Part shown: positions 37,726-47,800 of the stretch, in pieces
Numbering within the stretch: position 1 is the first letter of the stretch
How the letters are laid out: every line of letters begins with the position of its first letter
Assembly: GCA_964649895.1 (NCBI GenBank)
Contig: CAZYRX010000006.1
Coordinates: 1 to 64,000 of the forward strand
Reading direction: 5' to 3'
Length of the DNA stretch: 64,000 nucleotides
Source: Halanaerobium sp964649895
GTDB lineage: Bacteria > Bacillota > Halanaerobiia > Halanaerobiales > Halanaerobiaceae
Translations under genes and position numbers: made by a program
The notes under the pieces: generated by a model
Databases searched by the model: none
The model's input: only the letters and a program-made list of their open reading frames with translations
What the model was told of the DNA's origin: nothing

Positions 37726-37751
37726 ATAATTGCTGTATCGATTGCTGTGAA

Positions 37752-37807
37752 ACTTCCAGTAGACAGTCTAACTATAATAGACTATCTACCTGGAAGTATT
37801 TTTTTTT
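37752..37807. terminator. Bidirectional terminator
   Basis: ACTTCCAGTAGACAGTCT (37752-37769) pairs with AGACTATCTACCTGGAAGT (37779-37797) with small bulges; ten T within ATTTTTTTTTTG follow. It separates the convergent regulator and c-di-GMP genes. Confidence 0.8.
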
Positions 37808-37815
37808 GCAAATTT

Positions 37816-39861
37816 TCATTCTGCTTTTTCATTTTCAAGAATATGCAAAAACTTTTCTACAAGCTCAGGGTCAAATTGAGTGCCTGCACAGCGTTTCAAT
37901 TCTGCCTCTGCTTCTTCTTCAGTCATCGGTTCCTTATATGGTCTTTCATTAATCATTACATCATAGGAATCAACAATCGATAAAATTCGTGAAAGAAGTG
38001 GTATTTCTTCAGCTTTTAAACCATCAGGATAACCACTACCATCCCAGCGCTCATGATGTGCTTTGATATATTCAGCAGCAGGAGCAAATTCTTCACTTGC
38101 TGCAGCAATCTCAGCACCCTTAGCCGGATGAGTTTTAATTAGTTCCCATTCTCCCTCATTTAATTTTCCAGGTTTATTTAATATCTTTTCGGGAATTGTA
38201 ATCTTACCAATATCATGAATATTTGCCATTAAAGCAAGCAAACTCAGATCTTGATTATCAAGACCAACACGTCTGCCTAACTTTTGAGCTAGTTCAGCCA
38301 TTCTTAATGAATGTTTTTCAGTTTCATCACTTTTAGCCCTAAGTGTACTGAGAAGGCTCTGAATAATTCTATTTTTATTACTCTGGCTGTTTGTAAGTTT
38401 ATCTTCATAAAGGGCTTTATCAGCTTCTTGTATTACCTCCATAAACTCTTTTTCCACACTGTTTTTAACAGCTGAGCCAGCACTTAAAGATATAGAAATA
38501 TTATCAGCATGAGAATTAGTATTATTAAAGCTATTATAATTCACATCCATAGCCTTGAGCTGGCGGGCCATAAATTCAACAGCAGTTTTATCTTTACCAG
38601 GCATAAGGATAATAAATTCATCTCCACCCCAGCGGCCGATCAGATCTTTATTTCTCATAGTTGTTTTAAGCATTTCTGCAGTTTCTTTAATAATCTGGTC
38701 ACCAATTTTTTGTCCATAACTATTATTAAATATTTTCAGCCCATTTATATCTACTAATATAATTCCAATTGGCAGATTGGCCTTATTATCAAGCTCTTTC
38801 ATTTTTTCAATAAAATAATTACGGTTTAGAAGCCCTGTTAGACCATCCTCAATATACATTTTTCTAATTTTTTCTTCATTCAAACGCTTATTATATGCAT
38901 TTGAAATAATATTTGTTAAAACTTTTAAGAGCACAATATGTTTTTTATTAAAACTCTTTTTTTTCTTAACAGAATCAAAACCAATAAAACCATATAGATC
39001 TTCTTTTTTGTAGATCGGTACTGCCAGTAATGACTTGATATTTTGGGCCTGAAGGATTTCTTTTTCTTCTGCAGCTGAATCCGGCATTACAGAAACATCG
39101 GGAATAAAAATATGGCCATCTTCTAAAAGATGATCGATCCACCAGCTGAAATCGCTGGGAGATAAATTCTGCAGATTATCGATTTCAGATCTTATACCTT
39201 CTGCACACCACTCATGTGTATTGCTCATTGTTTTCTTTTCTTCAGACAGCAGAAATATATAACTTCTATCGATCTCAAAAAACTGGCCGATCTTTTTCAA
39301 TGCATAATTTATACTTTCATCAAAATCTTCTGTGATGGAAGTTATAAAGTGTGAAGATATATCTGAAATTAACTGCTCATATTTAAGCTGATAGATGAGC
39401 TGGTCTTCAAATTCCTTCTGCTGTGTGATATCAGTTACCATCCCCTCAATTCTTTTAGCTTCACCGTTTTCATCATAGACGATTTTACCCTGATCTTCTA
39501 TCCAGGCTGTACTGCCATCTTTTTTTATTATTCTGACCCTATAAATAGATTCACCATATTCTTTAAGCCGAGAAAATGATTTTTTGGCCTTTTCTTTATC
39601 TTCTGGATGAATCACCTCATACCAGAGAGATTTATTATTTTTAAATTCTTCCACAGTATAGCCGTAGATATTTTCTATAGAAGGACTTATGTAATATGGT
39701 TCGCGCTCAGGCCAGGATAAAGACCAGAGGGCATTTTTAACATTGTTTAAAATACTGTTCAACTGGATTTTTGTAGTTTTAAAATCCTCTAAATTATTCC
39801 TTGGATCTGCTTTATAAAATTCAATTAGTGTTTTTGATGCTGACTTATTAGTAGACTCCAT
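37816..39861 (-). CDS. Cytoplasmic PAS-GAF-GGDEF-HD-GYP cyclic-di-GMP enzyme
   Basis: 681 aa, no membrane segment. PAS at about 40-155 (YISPSIENIYGYTVEEF, IEGMVTDITQQ), GAF at about 165-320, GGDEF at about 325-490 with intact RWGGDEF and the I-site RNKD five residues before it, and HD-GYP at about 500-680 with HDIGK and HHERWDGSGYP. Both synthesis and hydrolysis of cyclic-di-GMP are therefore possible, and PAS/GAF input would decide the direction. It is monocistronic with its own promoter and lies 345 bp from the end of the polysaccharide export operon, a likely target process. Confidence 0.93.
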   Translation of the reverse strand: MESTNKSASKTLIEFYKADPRNNLEDFKTTKIQLNSILNNVKNALWSLSWPEREPYYISPSIENIYGYTVEEFKNNKSLWYEVIHPEDKEKAKKSFSRLKEYGESIYRVRIIKKDGSTAWIEDQGKIVYDENGEAKRIEGMVTDITQQKEFEDQLIYQLKYEQLISDISSHFITSITEDFDESINYALKKIGQFFEIDRSYIFLLSEEKKTMSNTHEWCAEGIRSEIDNLQNLSPSDFSWWIDHLLEDGHIFIPDVSVMPDSAAEEKEILQAQNIKSLLAVPIYKKEDLYGFIGFDSVKKKKSFNKKHIVLLKVLTNIISNAYNKRLNEEKIRKMYIEDGLTGLLNRNYFIEKMKELDNKANLPIGIILVDINGLKIFNNSYGQKIGDQIIKETAEMLKTTMRNKDLIGRWGGDEFIILMPGKDKTAVEFMARQLKAMDVNYNSFNNTNSHADNISISLSAGSAVKNSVEKEFMEVIQEADKALYEDKLTNSQSNKNRIIQSLLSTLRAKSDETEKHSLRMAELAQKLGRRVGLDNQDLSLLALMANIHDIGKITIPEKILNKPGKLNEGEWELIKTHPAKGAEIAAASEEFAPAAEYIKAHHERWDGSGYPDGLKAEEIPLLSRILSIVDSYDVMINERPYKEPMTEEEAEAELKRCAGTQFDPELVEKFLHILENEKAE

Positions 39862-39951
39862 AGTTTACTCCTTTTATAAGAGGTTTTGTCCCAGCAAATA
39901 TAGAAAATTGTCGAAATATCTGTAAAAAATAGGAAATTAATTTATATATTA

Positions 39952-39980
39952 ATTATATCTAAAAAATCATCATTTGGCAA
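39952..39980 (-). promoter_or_regulatory. Promoter of the GGDEF-HD-GYP gene
   Basis: On the minus strand TTGCCA (39980-39975), 17-nt spacer, TATAAT (39957-39952), about 90 nt before the start codon. Confidence 0.65.
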
Positions 39981-40130
39981 ATAATAATTATCACTACTAT
40001 GTGGTATATTATGGTCTTAAGAATAAATAAAAGAAGCTTAGAAGAAAAATATAATAATGTCTAGCAAAGTTCAACTTAAATGAGTTCAATGAAACCAGAT
40101 TATTTATAATGGTTAATGTATTTTAATGCA

Positions 40131-40160
40131 AGAAAACCCCACCTATATTTAAGCGGGGTC
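40131..40160 (-). terminator. Terminator of the cpsB-wza-wzz-cpsD operon
   Basis: On the minus strand ACCCC and GGGGT pair around GCTTAAATATAGGT, followed by TTTCTT. It lies about 46 nt after the cpsD stop. Between here and 39981 I see no gene. Confidence 0.55.
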
Positions 40161-40205
40161 TTAAAAAATTTTAGCTCAATTATATTTTTAAGTATTATAG
40201 AGAAA

Positions 40206-40916
40206 TTATTCATGTCCATAATAATAGTAGTTTTGATAATTATAGTATTGATTTCCTTTTACCGGATATTTGTTCAGTATACTGCCTAAAAGATTAGCAT
40301 TGACCTGTTTTAAGCGCTGCACTCCTTTTTTAAAAACATCTTTTTTTGTTTGATTACACATCACAGTCATAATTACTCCATCAACTTTCTGTGATAAAAG
40401 CACCGAGTCTGTAACAGGCAGCAGAGGAGGAGCATCAATAATAACTATATCTGCTTTACTTCTTACGTAATCAAGTACCTTCTGCATCTTATTAGAATTC
40501 AAAAGTTCAGATGGGTTAGGTGGAACCGGGCCAGAAGTAACTATATATAAATCTTTTTGATTAAACCTGTGGATAGCTCCCTCAATATTTTTCTCTTCAC
40601 CAGATAGATATGTACTTAAACCCTTGAAGTTAGGAATATTGAATAACTTGTGGACAACCGGTTTGCGCATATCAGTATCTATAATAAAAGTTTTATCACC
40701 ATTCATCTCAAAGGTTAAGGCCAGATTACTTGCAACTGTGGATTTACCAATTCCCTGTTCAGAACCGGTGATCATGATTATCTTTAATTCTTTATCTGGG
40801 CTCATATACTGCAGACTGGTTCTGATAGTTCTAAAAGCCTCTGTTGCAGGTGATTTACGGTGGTGGAGAGCAACTAAATCTCTAATATCTGATTCTCTTT
40901 TATTCCTTTTTGCCAT
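40206..40916 (-). CDS. cpsD: BY-type tyrosine kinase of polysaccharide export (CpsD/CapB)
   Basis: 236 aa cytoplasmic P-loop kinase that autophosphorylates a C-terminal tyrosine cluster and controls chain length with its membrane partner. Walker A GSEQGIGKST at 51-60, Walker A' FIIDTDMRKP near 78, and Walker B IVIIDAPP. The last 20 residues contain eight tyrosines. The start at 40916 is chosen over 40934 because GGGAGGGAG lies 7 nt upstream. It overlaps the end of the Wzz gene by 17 nt. The split kinase/adaptor layout is the Firmicutes form, although the organism has an outer membrane. Confidence 0.9.
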   Translation of the reverse strand: MAKRNKRESDIRDLVALHHRKSPATEAFRTIRTSLQYMSPDKELKIIMITGSEQGIGKSTVASNLALTFEMNGDKTFIIDTDMRKPVVHKLFNIPNFKGLSTYLSGEEKNIEGAIHRFNQKDLYIVTSGPVPPNPSELLNSNKMQKVLDYVRSKADIVIIDAPPLLPVTDSVLLSQKVDGVIMTVMCNQTKKDVFKKGVQRLKQVNANLLGSILNKYPVKGNQYYNYQNYYYYGHE

Positions 40917-42366
40917 CTGCTTCTCCCTCCCCATAATTTTTATGATGTTCTATTTCGTGTAGATCAGGTATAATACCTAGAACAGGCAGATCTGACATTT
41001 CTTCAAGCTGATCTTCATTTTTGATTGTATTATCAAGATAGTCCATTAAGAAGATAATTCCTACAGAAAGCATTAAAGCCAGTAAGGCGGCAACTGCCAG
41101 GTTTAAAATCAAGTTCGGTTTAATCGGACTTACCGGTAAATATGCATCTTCAATCACAAAAATATCGGAAGTCTGCATTGCCTGCTGGATATTAATCTCT
41201 TCTTTTCTGTTTCTTAAGAGAAGATAAATTTCTTCTGCTACATTTTTTTCGCGCAGCAGTCGTGAATATTCAAGTTCTTCCTGAGGAAAGGCTGCTAAAT
41301 CATTTTCGATTTCTTCAATTCTGTTTTGATAAACCGCTTTTCTAGCATCTGCAGTAACCTGCTGGACCTGAAGGCTGATTATCTGAGAATTCAAATTTTG
41401 ATAAAGTGGATCATATGCTTCAATTCTGCTGTTTACTATCTCTGCAGTTTTTCTTTCAAGTCGTGTTTCTACATTATCAATCTTAGCCTGGATTTCAAGG
41501 ACTGCCGGATGTTTTTCGGTATATTTTGTCAAAAGACCATCAAGTTCAGTATATAATGAGGTTAAATTTGACTGCAGCCCAGAAATTTCTGGATTGCGGT
41601 TAATTGTTTCTTCTTTGTCAACTTCTGATAACTCGCTGTTTATCTTAGCGAGGCTTAAGCGTGCTTCCCGACTTTTTAAATCTGCCTCTGTAAAATTTGC
41701 TTCAAGCTCTGTATAACGGTTGAGGAGATTTTCACCCTGTGTTTCCGGCATGATTATTTCATTGTTTTCTCTGTAATTGAGCAGATCATCTTCCAGTGAT
41801 AAAAGTCTCTGCTGTGTTTCATCCAGCTGTTCATCTATAAACTCTGATGCCCCCTGGAGAGAGGCCCTATTAAGTTCCTGGGTTGTCTGCTGCATATTGG
41901 ATACTATAGAATTAGCGATATCTTTTGCCAGCTCGGGATCATGATAGTTTACCTGGATTGTTAAGAGGTCAGTTTCTCCACCAGATTGGACAGCTACATT
42001 GTTTCTTAAAGCACCACTGGAAATTAATTTACCTTCTTCATTCCGTAAATCGAGGTCTGTTATTACATCATCTAAAATACGCCGGCTGGTGATAATACGG
42101 CTGTATGTATTTATCAATTTGTCATTTTTTCCGATAAATGATATCTGTTCACTGAATAAGTTTTCTGGACCATTTTCAGTTTGAACCATTACAAGGGTTG
42201 AGGTCTGATAAATTCTCTGCATTTGAGCAGTAATAAAATATGAACTTACTAAAGCTATGATCAGTACAGCAGTTATCAGCCACTTTTTATACCAGAGCAT
42301 CATTAAATATTCTTTTAATTCTTTTTCATTTCTATTATGAACTATGTACTTAGTCTCTGAATTCAT
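40900..42366 (-). CDS. Polysaccharide co-polymerase, Wzz/GumC family
   Basis: 488 aa. Membrane segments near 32-50 and 420-440, with a long periplasmic coiled coil between (EFIDEQLDETQQRLLSLEDDL and onwards), the PCP architecture. A proline-rich motif (PVSPIKPNLILN) precedes the second membrane segment. It determines chain length of exported polysaccharide and activates the CpsD kinase, whose gene overlaps it. No kinase domain is fused. Starts 11 nt after the wza stop. Confidence 0.9.
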   Translation of the reverse strand: MNSETKYIVHNRNEKELKEYLMMLWYKKWLITAVLIIALVSSYFITAQMQRIYQTSTLVMVQTENGPENLFSEQISFIGKNDKLINTYSRIITSRRILDDVITDLDLRNEEGKLISSGALRNNVAVQSGGETDLLTIQVNYHDPELAKDIANSIVSNMQQTTQELNRASLQGASEFIDEQLDETQQRLLSLEDDLLNYRENNEIIMPETQGENLLNRYTELEANFTEADLKSREARLSLAKINSELSEVDKEETINRNPEISGLQSNLTSLYTELDGLLTKYTEKHPAVLEIQAKIDNVETRLERKTAEIVNSRIEAYDPLYQNLNSQIISLQVQQVTADARKAVYQNRIEEIENDLAAFPQEELEYSRLLREKNVAEEIYLLLRNRKEEINIQQAMQTSDIFVIEDAYLPVSPIKPNLILNLAVAALLALMLSVGIIFLMDYLDNTIKNEDQLEEMSDLPVLGIIPDLHEIEHHKNYGEGEADGKKE

Positions 42367-42377
42367 TATTCAACTCC

Positions 42378-43493
42378 TTACCAGTCAAAAAAGTTTTTGA
42401 TACTGTTAAATCCACCGAAAAAGAAGAAAACTTCGGACCAATCAATAGAGCTTTTTTCTCCAATCATAACCAGATCTCCCGGTTGAAGCCTTGGATTAGC
42501 GCTCATCTTATTTTCTTCAAAAAATTCTTTCATATTTATTTCCTGCAGTTGGCCATTTTTATTAACCAGTCTGATATTTTCTAAATTAGCCCTATCTGAG
42601 GTGTTACCTGCCTGGGCGATGAGATTTGCCAGACGCAGCTCATCATGCCATTCATAACTTCCGGGACTTCGTATTTCCCCGAGAATGGTAACTTCTTCAA
42701 CAGCAGATGGGATATATACAGAATCTCCATCCTTGATCACTGGGTTTGCATCTGTTTTCGAAGCAAGTGTATCTTCTATTCGAAATTCTTGTGGTTCATC
42801 ATTTGAAATTATGCGAATATAATCTCCAGCATTTTCGGTGATACTGCCTGCTTCAGCCAGCAGTTCATTTAGTCTGATTTCCTCATCTAAATCGAGCTGA
42901 TAGCGGCCTGGATTTCTTATTTCACCCTGGATTGAAGCGGTTTTCATTTCCTTTTCAGGAATATATAATTGATCATTGTTTTTAAGCAGATAATTATCTG
43001 TCATTTCTTCACCTTTAAGCAGTTTTTCTAAATTAATTTCAATTTTCTTTCCATCCCTCTGCAGAGTTGTATTTTCGGCAGCTGCCATTTCTGTTACTCC
43101 ACCTGCCAATGAGATGACATCGAGGACTCTGTTATCTGCTCTTAGTTCATAACTTCCTGCTTGCTTTACTTCTCCCATCACATTAATTTTGAGCTGTCGA
43201 TATGAGAGAAGATTTACACTTACTACAGGATTTTTTATGTATTCTTCAAGTGATTCACGCAGTTCATTTTTTATTTCGGCTGTTGTTTTTCCTTCTGCTT
43301 TAATTGTACCGAGCAGAGGATAAGAAATACTGCCGTCTGGATCGATTGAGGTCTCTCTACTTAAATCTGGATGTCCCCAGACAGATATCCCAATCTGATC
43401 TCCTACATTCAATTTATACTGCTGAGCAGCACCCAGCTGTGAAAATAATAATACTATTAAAAACATTAATATAAGGATTTTTGTGTGGTTCAA
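42378..43493 (-). CDS. Outer-membrane polysaccharide export protein (Wza-like, SLBB)
   Basis: 371 aa. Signal peptide at about 1-23 (ILMFLIVLLFSQLGAAQ); the absence of a lipobox cysteine makes it unlike Wza of E. coli. Polysaccharide-export domain at about 25-100 (YKLNVGDQIGISVWGHPDLS, DPDGSISYPLLGTI), then three SLBB domains (INVMGEVKQAGSYEL, ASIQGEIRNPGRYQL, VTILGEIRSPGSYEW). The C-terminus is aromatic (FFFFGGF, FFDW) and could be an outer-membrane segment. This protein is direct evidence for an outer membrane. It acts with the co-polymerase. Confidence 0.92.
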   Translation of the reverse strand: MNHTKILILMFLIVLLFSQLGAAQQYKLNVGDQIGISVWGHPDLSRETSIDPDGSISYPLLGTIKAEGKTTAEIKNELRESLEEYIKNPVVSVNLLSYRQLKINVMGEVKQAGSYELRADNRVLDVISLAGGVTEMAAAENTTLQRDGKKIEINLEKLLKGEEMTDNYLLKNNDQLYIPEKEMKTASIQGEIRNPGRYQLDLDEEIRLNELLAEAGSITENAGDYIRIISNDEPQEFRIEDTLASKTDANPVIKDGDSVYIPSAVEEVTILGEIRSPGSYEWHDELRLANLIAQAGNTSDRANLENIRLVNKNGQLQEINMKEFFEENKMSANPRLQPGDLVMIGEKSSIDWSEVFFFFGGFNSIKNFFDW

Positions 43494-43587
43494 AAGTATG
43501 ATCCTCCTTTGTAGTCAAAAAAATATTACAATCAAAAATAATCTGCTGTTCACAACTTCGATATTTATTCTAGATAATAGCTGAAAA

Positions 43588-44364
43588 TTAGATTATAAAT
43601 GAAAATATTCTTCCCAATATAGAATTTCTTTTTTCTTTAATCTCAAAATTTTTAACTTTGCTGTTTGCAAGCACCGCTTCTGCATTATCGCTAAATAATT
43701 CATTACTACCTTTTCTTATTTTTTCAGCTTTCTGCAGAGCTTTATCAAGTGTAAATGGTCTTTTTTTAATACCATGAGTATCTGAAGACATCAAGTGACA
43801 GAGCCCCGTATCAAGTAATTTTTCTGCTGTGTTCTGAGCTTTTTTCCCATGCAGACCAAGTATTGAAGAACTGTTGAGCATTAATTTTAAATCATAAATC
43901 TCTATCCAGTCATATAATAAACTTGGCTCTTTTTGTATAAAGCTGTATCTTTCTGGATGGGCAATGATAATTTTAAAACCCATTGCCTGAATGTCATGTA
44001 TTATTTCTGGAAAGTAATCTGGCAGTAAAATCGGATGGGTTTCAAGCAGCAGATAATCTGAATCATTAATTGTGAGCAGCTTATTGTCATTTAAAAGCCA
44101 GGGTAGTTTTTTTTCAACTAAGATTTCTGAACCAGATAAGATCTCTATATCTATATTTTCGGCTTCAGCCTTTTGCTTGAGCTGCTCAACTTTCTCTCCG
44201 ATGAATTTCTTAAAATCTCTATCTTTATAGAGTGGATAATGGGGTGTTGCAGCAATTTTTCGGACCCCTTTTTGCGCCATATTTTTCAAAATAGCAGCAG
44301 ATTCCTCTATATCAGAGGCACCATCATCAACTCCAGGAAGTATATGTGAATGTAAATCAATCAT
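43588..44364 (-). CDS. cpsB: PHP-type tyrosine phosphatase of polysaccharide synthesis (CpsB/YwqE)
   Basis: 258 aa. Metal-binding PHP motifs: DLHSHILPGVDDG at the N-terminus, ATPHYP, GSEI, IIAHPERY and SSDTHG. It dephosphorylates the tyrosine tail of CpsD-type kinases in the systems studied. ATG at 44364 with AAGGTG six nt upstream; the GTG at 44373 overlaps that site. It is the first gene of the operon, under the promoter at 44402-44430. No glycosyltransferase or polymerase gene lies in the operon. Confidence 0.92.
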   Translation of the reverse strand: MIDLHSHILPGVDDGASDIEESAAILKNMAQKGVRKIAATPHYPLYKDRDFKKFIGEKVEQLKQKAEAENIDIEILSGSEILVEKKLPWLLNDNKLLTINDSDYLLLETHPILLPDYFPEIIHDIQAMGFKIIIAHPERYSFIQKEPSLLYDWIEIYDLKLMLNSSSILGLHGKKAQNTAEKLLDTGLCHLMSSDTHGIKKRPFTLDKALQKAEKIRKGSNELFSDNAEAVLANSKVKNFEIKEKRNSILGRIFSFII

Positions 44365-44401
44365 TTTTATCACCTTAATTCAAATTTTCATTTTCAAATT
44401 A

Positions 44402-44430
44402 ATTATAGCATAATCATTAAATTTTTACAA
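44402..44430 (-). promoter_or_regulatory. Promoter of the polysaccharide export operon
   Basis: Minus strand: TTGTAA (44430-44425), 17-nt spacer, TATAAT (44407-44402) with an extended TGC just before it. The start codon lies about 38 nt downstream. The rest of the gap (44431-44739) is AT-rich and holds nothing I can name. Confidence 0.7.
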
Positions 44431-44739
44431 TATTATCTTATATATATTATATTTGTAATATAATTCAGAGTGTAGAACGCAAATGACCAGCAAATAATTC
44501 TAATCAGTTAAAATTATATCACTTAAAGCACTATAATTAAAGATAATCATCTAAAGTTTTTCTTCAAAGTGCAGTAAAACTTAATTTAAGCAGATGTTGA
44601 GCTGAAAAAAGCCTCAAAAATCGGATAATTTCAGTAAATAGAATTATTTTAAGGCAGCTTAACTTCGCAGGAATAGCAAAACATTTGACGAAATACTATA
44701 AATAGACAAATAAATATTATATTTTGTTGGTATCTGTAG

Positions 44740-44770
44740 TTATTTGTTGGTACCTGGTACCAACAAATAA
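44740..44770. repeat. REP-like palindrome before the large GGDEF-HD-GYP gene
   Basis: Perfect 15-bp arms TTATTTGTTGGTACC and GGTACCAACAAATAA around a central T (44755). TTTTGTTGGTATCTG at 44723-44737 looks like a decayed second half. It lies 51 nt before the start codon. Confidence 0.8.
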
Positions 44771-44821
44771 CGATAAAATAATACAAATGATTTTACTAAT
44801 AAATGAAGTGAGGAATTTAAA

Positions 44822-47800
44822 ATGCTGCAGAAAAGACTAGATTTTTTATCTGATGAAGTTAAAATATTAATTATGGCCGTAATGCTAATGATATTGTCTT
44901 TTACTTTAGATATCGATTATATTGATCCTTTTTTAATTCTTTTTGTGATCTATTCAAGTCTTAAATTTGCCAAAAAAGGAGCTGTCTATTCAGCAATTTT
45001 TGCGATTCTAGTTTTAACTATTCAGCAGCTAATGAGTTTGGAAATGGAATTAATCGAGTATTTTGTTGAGGCAGCAGCTATTATCACTGCAGCTGCTTAT
45101 ATAATTTTGAGTACAGCTAGAATAGAGAAGCTAAATGATCAGTTAAAGGAAAGGGTTAAAGAACTTGCCGGACTCTATAATATTTCAAAAGTATTAGAAA
45201 GATCATCTTTTACTGTTGAAGAAGCTATTAATAAAATACTAAACGAAATTCCTTCAGCATATCAATATCCAGCAGATGTCTGTGTTCAGCTGAGCTACAA
45301 AGGTGAAAATTATCAGACAGATAATTTCAAAAAAACTGAATGGAAACTAAAGCATGATATATTAATCGATCAAGAAGTCAGAGGAAGTATTGAGTTATAT
45401 TATCTCAGTGAGCATCCTATCATATATAATGATAGTCCTTTTTTAAAAGAAGAACATAAACTGCTGAATTCAACAGCAGGCAGTATCAGTGGTATTATTA
45501 AAAATATCGAGCAGGAAAAAGAAAATAGAGAACAGAAGGAGTTTCTTTCCATCACACTTGATTCGATAGGGGATGGAGTTATTGTGACAGATGAATCTGG
45601 GGCTGTCAAAAGGATGAACAAAGCTGCCGAAGCACTTACAGGTTGGGATAGTGAGAGTGCTGCTGGGGTTAGACTGGAAGAAGCCTTCAATATTATAAAC
45701 TTCAAAACAAAACAATCTGTGGAAAATCCCGTGCAGAAGGTAATTGAAAATGGAAAAACCGTTGGCCTGGCAAATCATACTGTGCTGATTTCGAAAAATG
45801 GAGAAAGACATCATATTGCCGACAGTGCAGCCCCGATCAAAGATGAAAATGGGGTAATTTATGGTGTTGTCATGGTTTTCAGGGATATCACAGATAAATA
45901 TAAGATGCGCAGAAAAATCAAACGCAGAGAAAAAATGTTTTCTAAAGCAGTAAATGAGGCACCTTATCCGATAATGGTTCATGCAGAAAATGGAGAGGTA
46001 ATAGAGCTGAATAAGGCATGGACTGAGATTACTGGTTATGCCAGAGATGAAATTGAAACACTCAGTGACTGGACAAAAAGGGCTTATAGAGAAAAAAGTG
46101 AAGAGATGGAGCAGTATATCTGCAATTTATATGACAAAAAAGAAAGAAGAAAAAATGGAGAATTCACTGTTCAGACCAAGGATGGGGAAAAAAGAATATG
46201 GGATTTTAGTTCAGCTCCACTCGGTGTTGATGAGAATGGTGAAGAGCTGCTTTTAAGTATTGCGGTTGATATAAGTAAAAGAAAAGAAATGGAATCCGAG
46301 ATTGAAAAACTTAATAGGATATATAAGACTCTAAGTATGGTCAATCAGTTAATAGTCAGAGAAAAAAATCTACCTCCACTTGCTGAAGCAGCGGCTGAAC
46401 TAACAGTAAAGCATGGAAGCTACAATAGTGCCTGGATAGGTAGATATAATGAGGAAGAAAATCAGCTGGAAATTTTAGCTGAAGCCGGAATGAAATGCGA
46501 ATTTATTGCAGATGCTAAATATGGCAGATTGGATCTGCATGAGGAAAAATATAATATCTTTAAACATAGCCTAAGAGAAGAAGAAAATACAATTATTAAT
46601 GGAATAGCTGATTCTGAGCTTTTCGCTTCTGAAGAACACCGCTGCTGCAGTTCTCTTGCGCTTTTCGTACTTGAGATATTTGATAGACCTTGGGGTATTT
46701 TTGCAATCTGCTCAGATAAGAAAAATCATTTTGATGATATGGAAGCACAGCTTTTAGGAGAACTGAGCAGTGACATCGGCCTCGGTATTGAAAAAATAGA
46801 AAATGAAAAACGGAGATTGATATCTGAGCGCAAATTAAGAAGAAGTGAGAATAATTATAAAAATCTCTTTCAGAAATCTCCGGTTGGAATTTTTCAGAGT
46901 ACTTCAAGGGGTAAATTTAAGATGCTTAATCCCCATCTGATAAAGATGCTGGGCTTTGATAATGCAGAAACTGCAATTGAACATTATAATAAGCTTGCCG
47001 ACAATCTCTATGTTGATCCTGAAAAAAGATCTGAATTTATTAAAGAGATTAGAGAAAAAAATACTGTTAATAATTTTGTCTTCAAGGCCTTTAATAAAAA
47101 TAATGATGTTCTCTGGCTGGAGATGAATGCCAGGATCAGCAGAAGCTTTACAAATGGTCAATTCATAATTGATGGCTTTGTAAAAAATATCAGTGATAGG
47201 AAAGAAATAGAAGAAAAATTGAGATATAATGGGTTTCATGATAAGCTGACAGGCCTCTATAATCGAGCATTTTTGGAGGCGGAGCTGCAGCGAATCGATA
47301 CAAAAAGACAGCTGCCGATCAGCATTATTATGGGAGATCTCAATAATCTCAAACTGATAAATGACAGCTACGGCCATTTTAAGGGGGATGAGCTGATCAA
47401 AGAGGCCGCAGATATTATAAATGAATCATGTCGGAGTGAGGATATTCTGGCCCGCTGGGGAGGAGATGAATTTGTAATCTTACTTCCAAAAACAGAGCTT
47501 GAAGTAAGTGAAGAAATAATTGAGAGGATTTATAGAAAAAGTGAAGAGCGGAATAGTGCACTTGGGGTTTCTATTTCTCTCGGTACAGCAGCAAAGACCA
47601 GTCAGGAAGAAGATATATTTAAGGTCTTAAGCCGGGCAGAAGATAGAATGTACAAGAATAAGATTTCAAACAGGAAAAGTGCAAGAAGCAGTGTGCTTTC
47701 TGCATTTTTGACCTCACTAAGAGCCAAAAGTTCAGAGACAGAAGAACATGTAGGCCGGATGAGTAAAATTGCCGGCAGATTTGGCCAGCAAGTTGGTTTA

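Noticed and set aside
44685..44720. TTTGACG at 44684 as a third copy of the shared leader motif
   Set aside because: Only the first seven bases match and it is far from the start codon; no 17-bp-spaced -10 either.
45470..47377. Long minus-strand open frames inside the 44822-48226 gene
   Set aside because: Antisense shadows of strongly coding plus-strand sequence.
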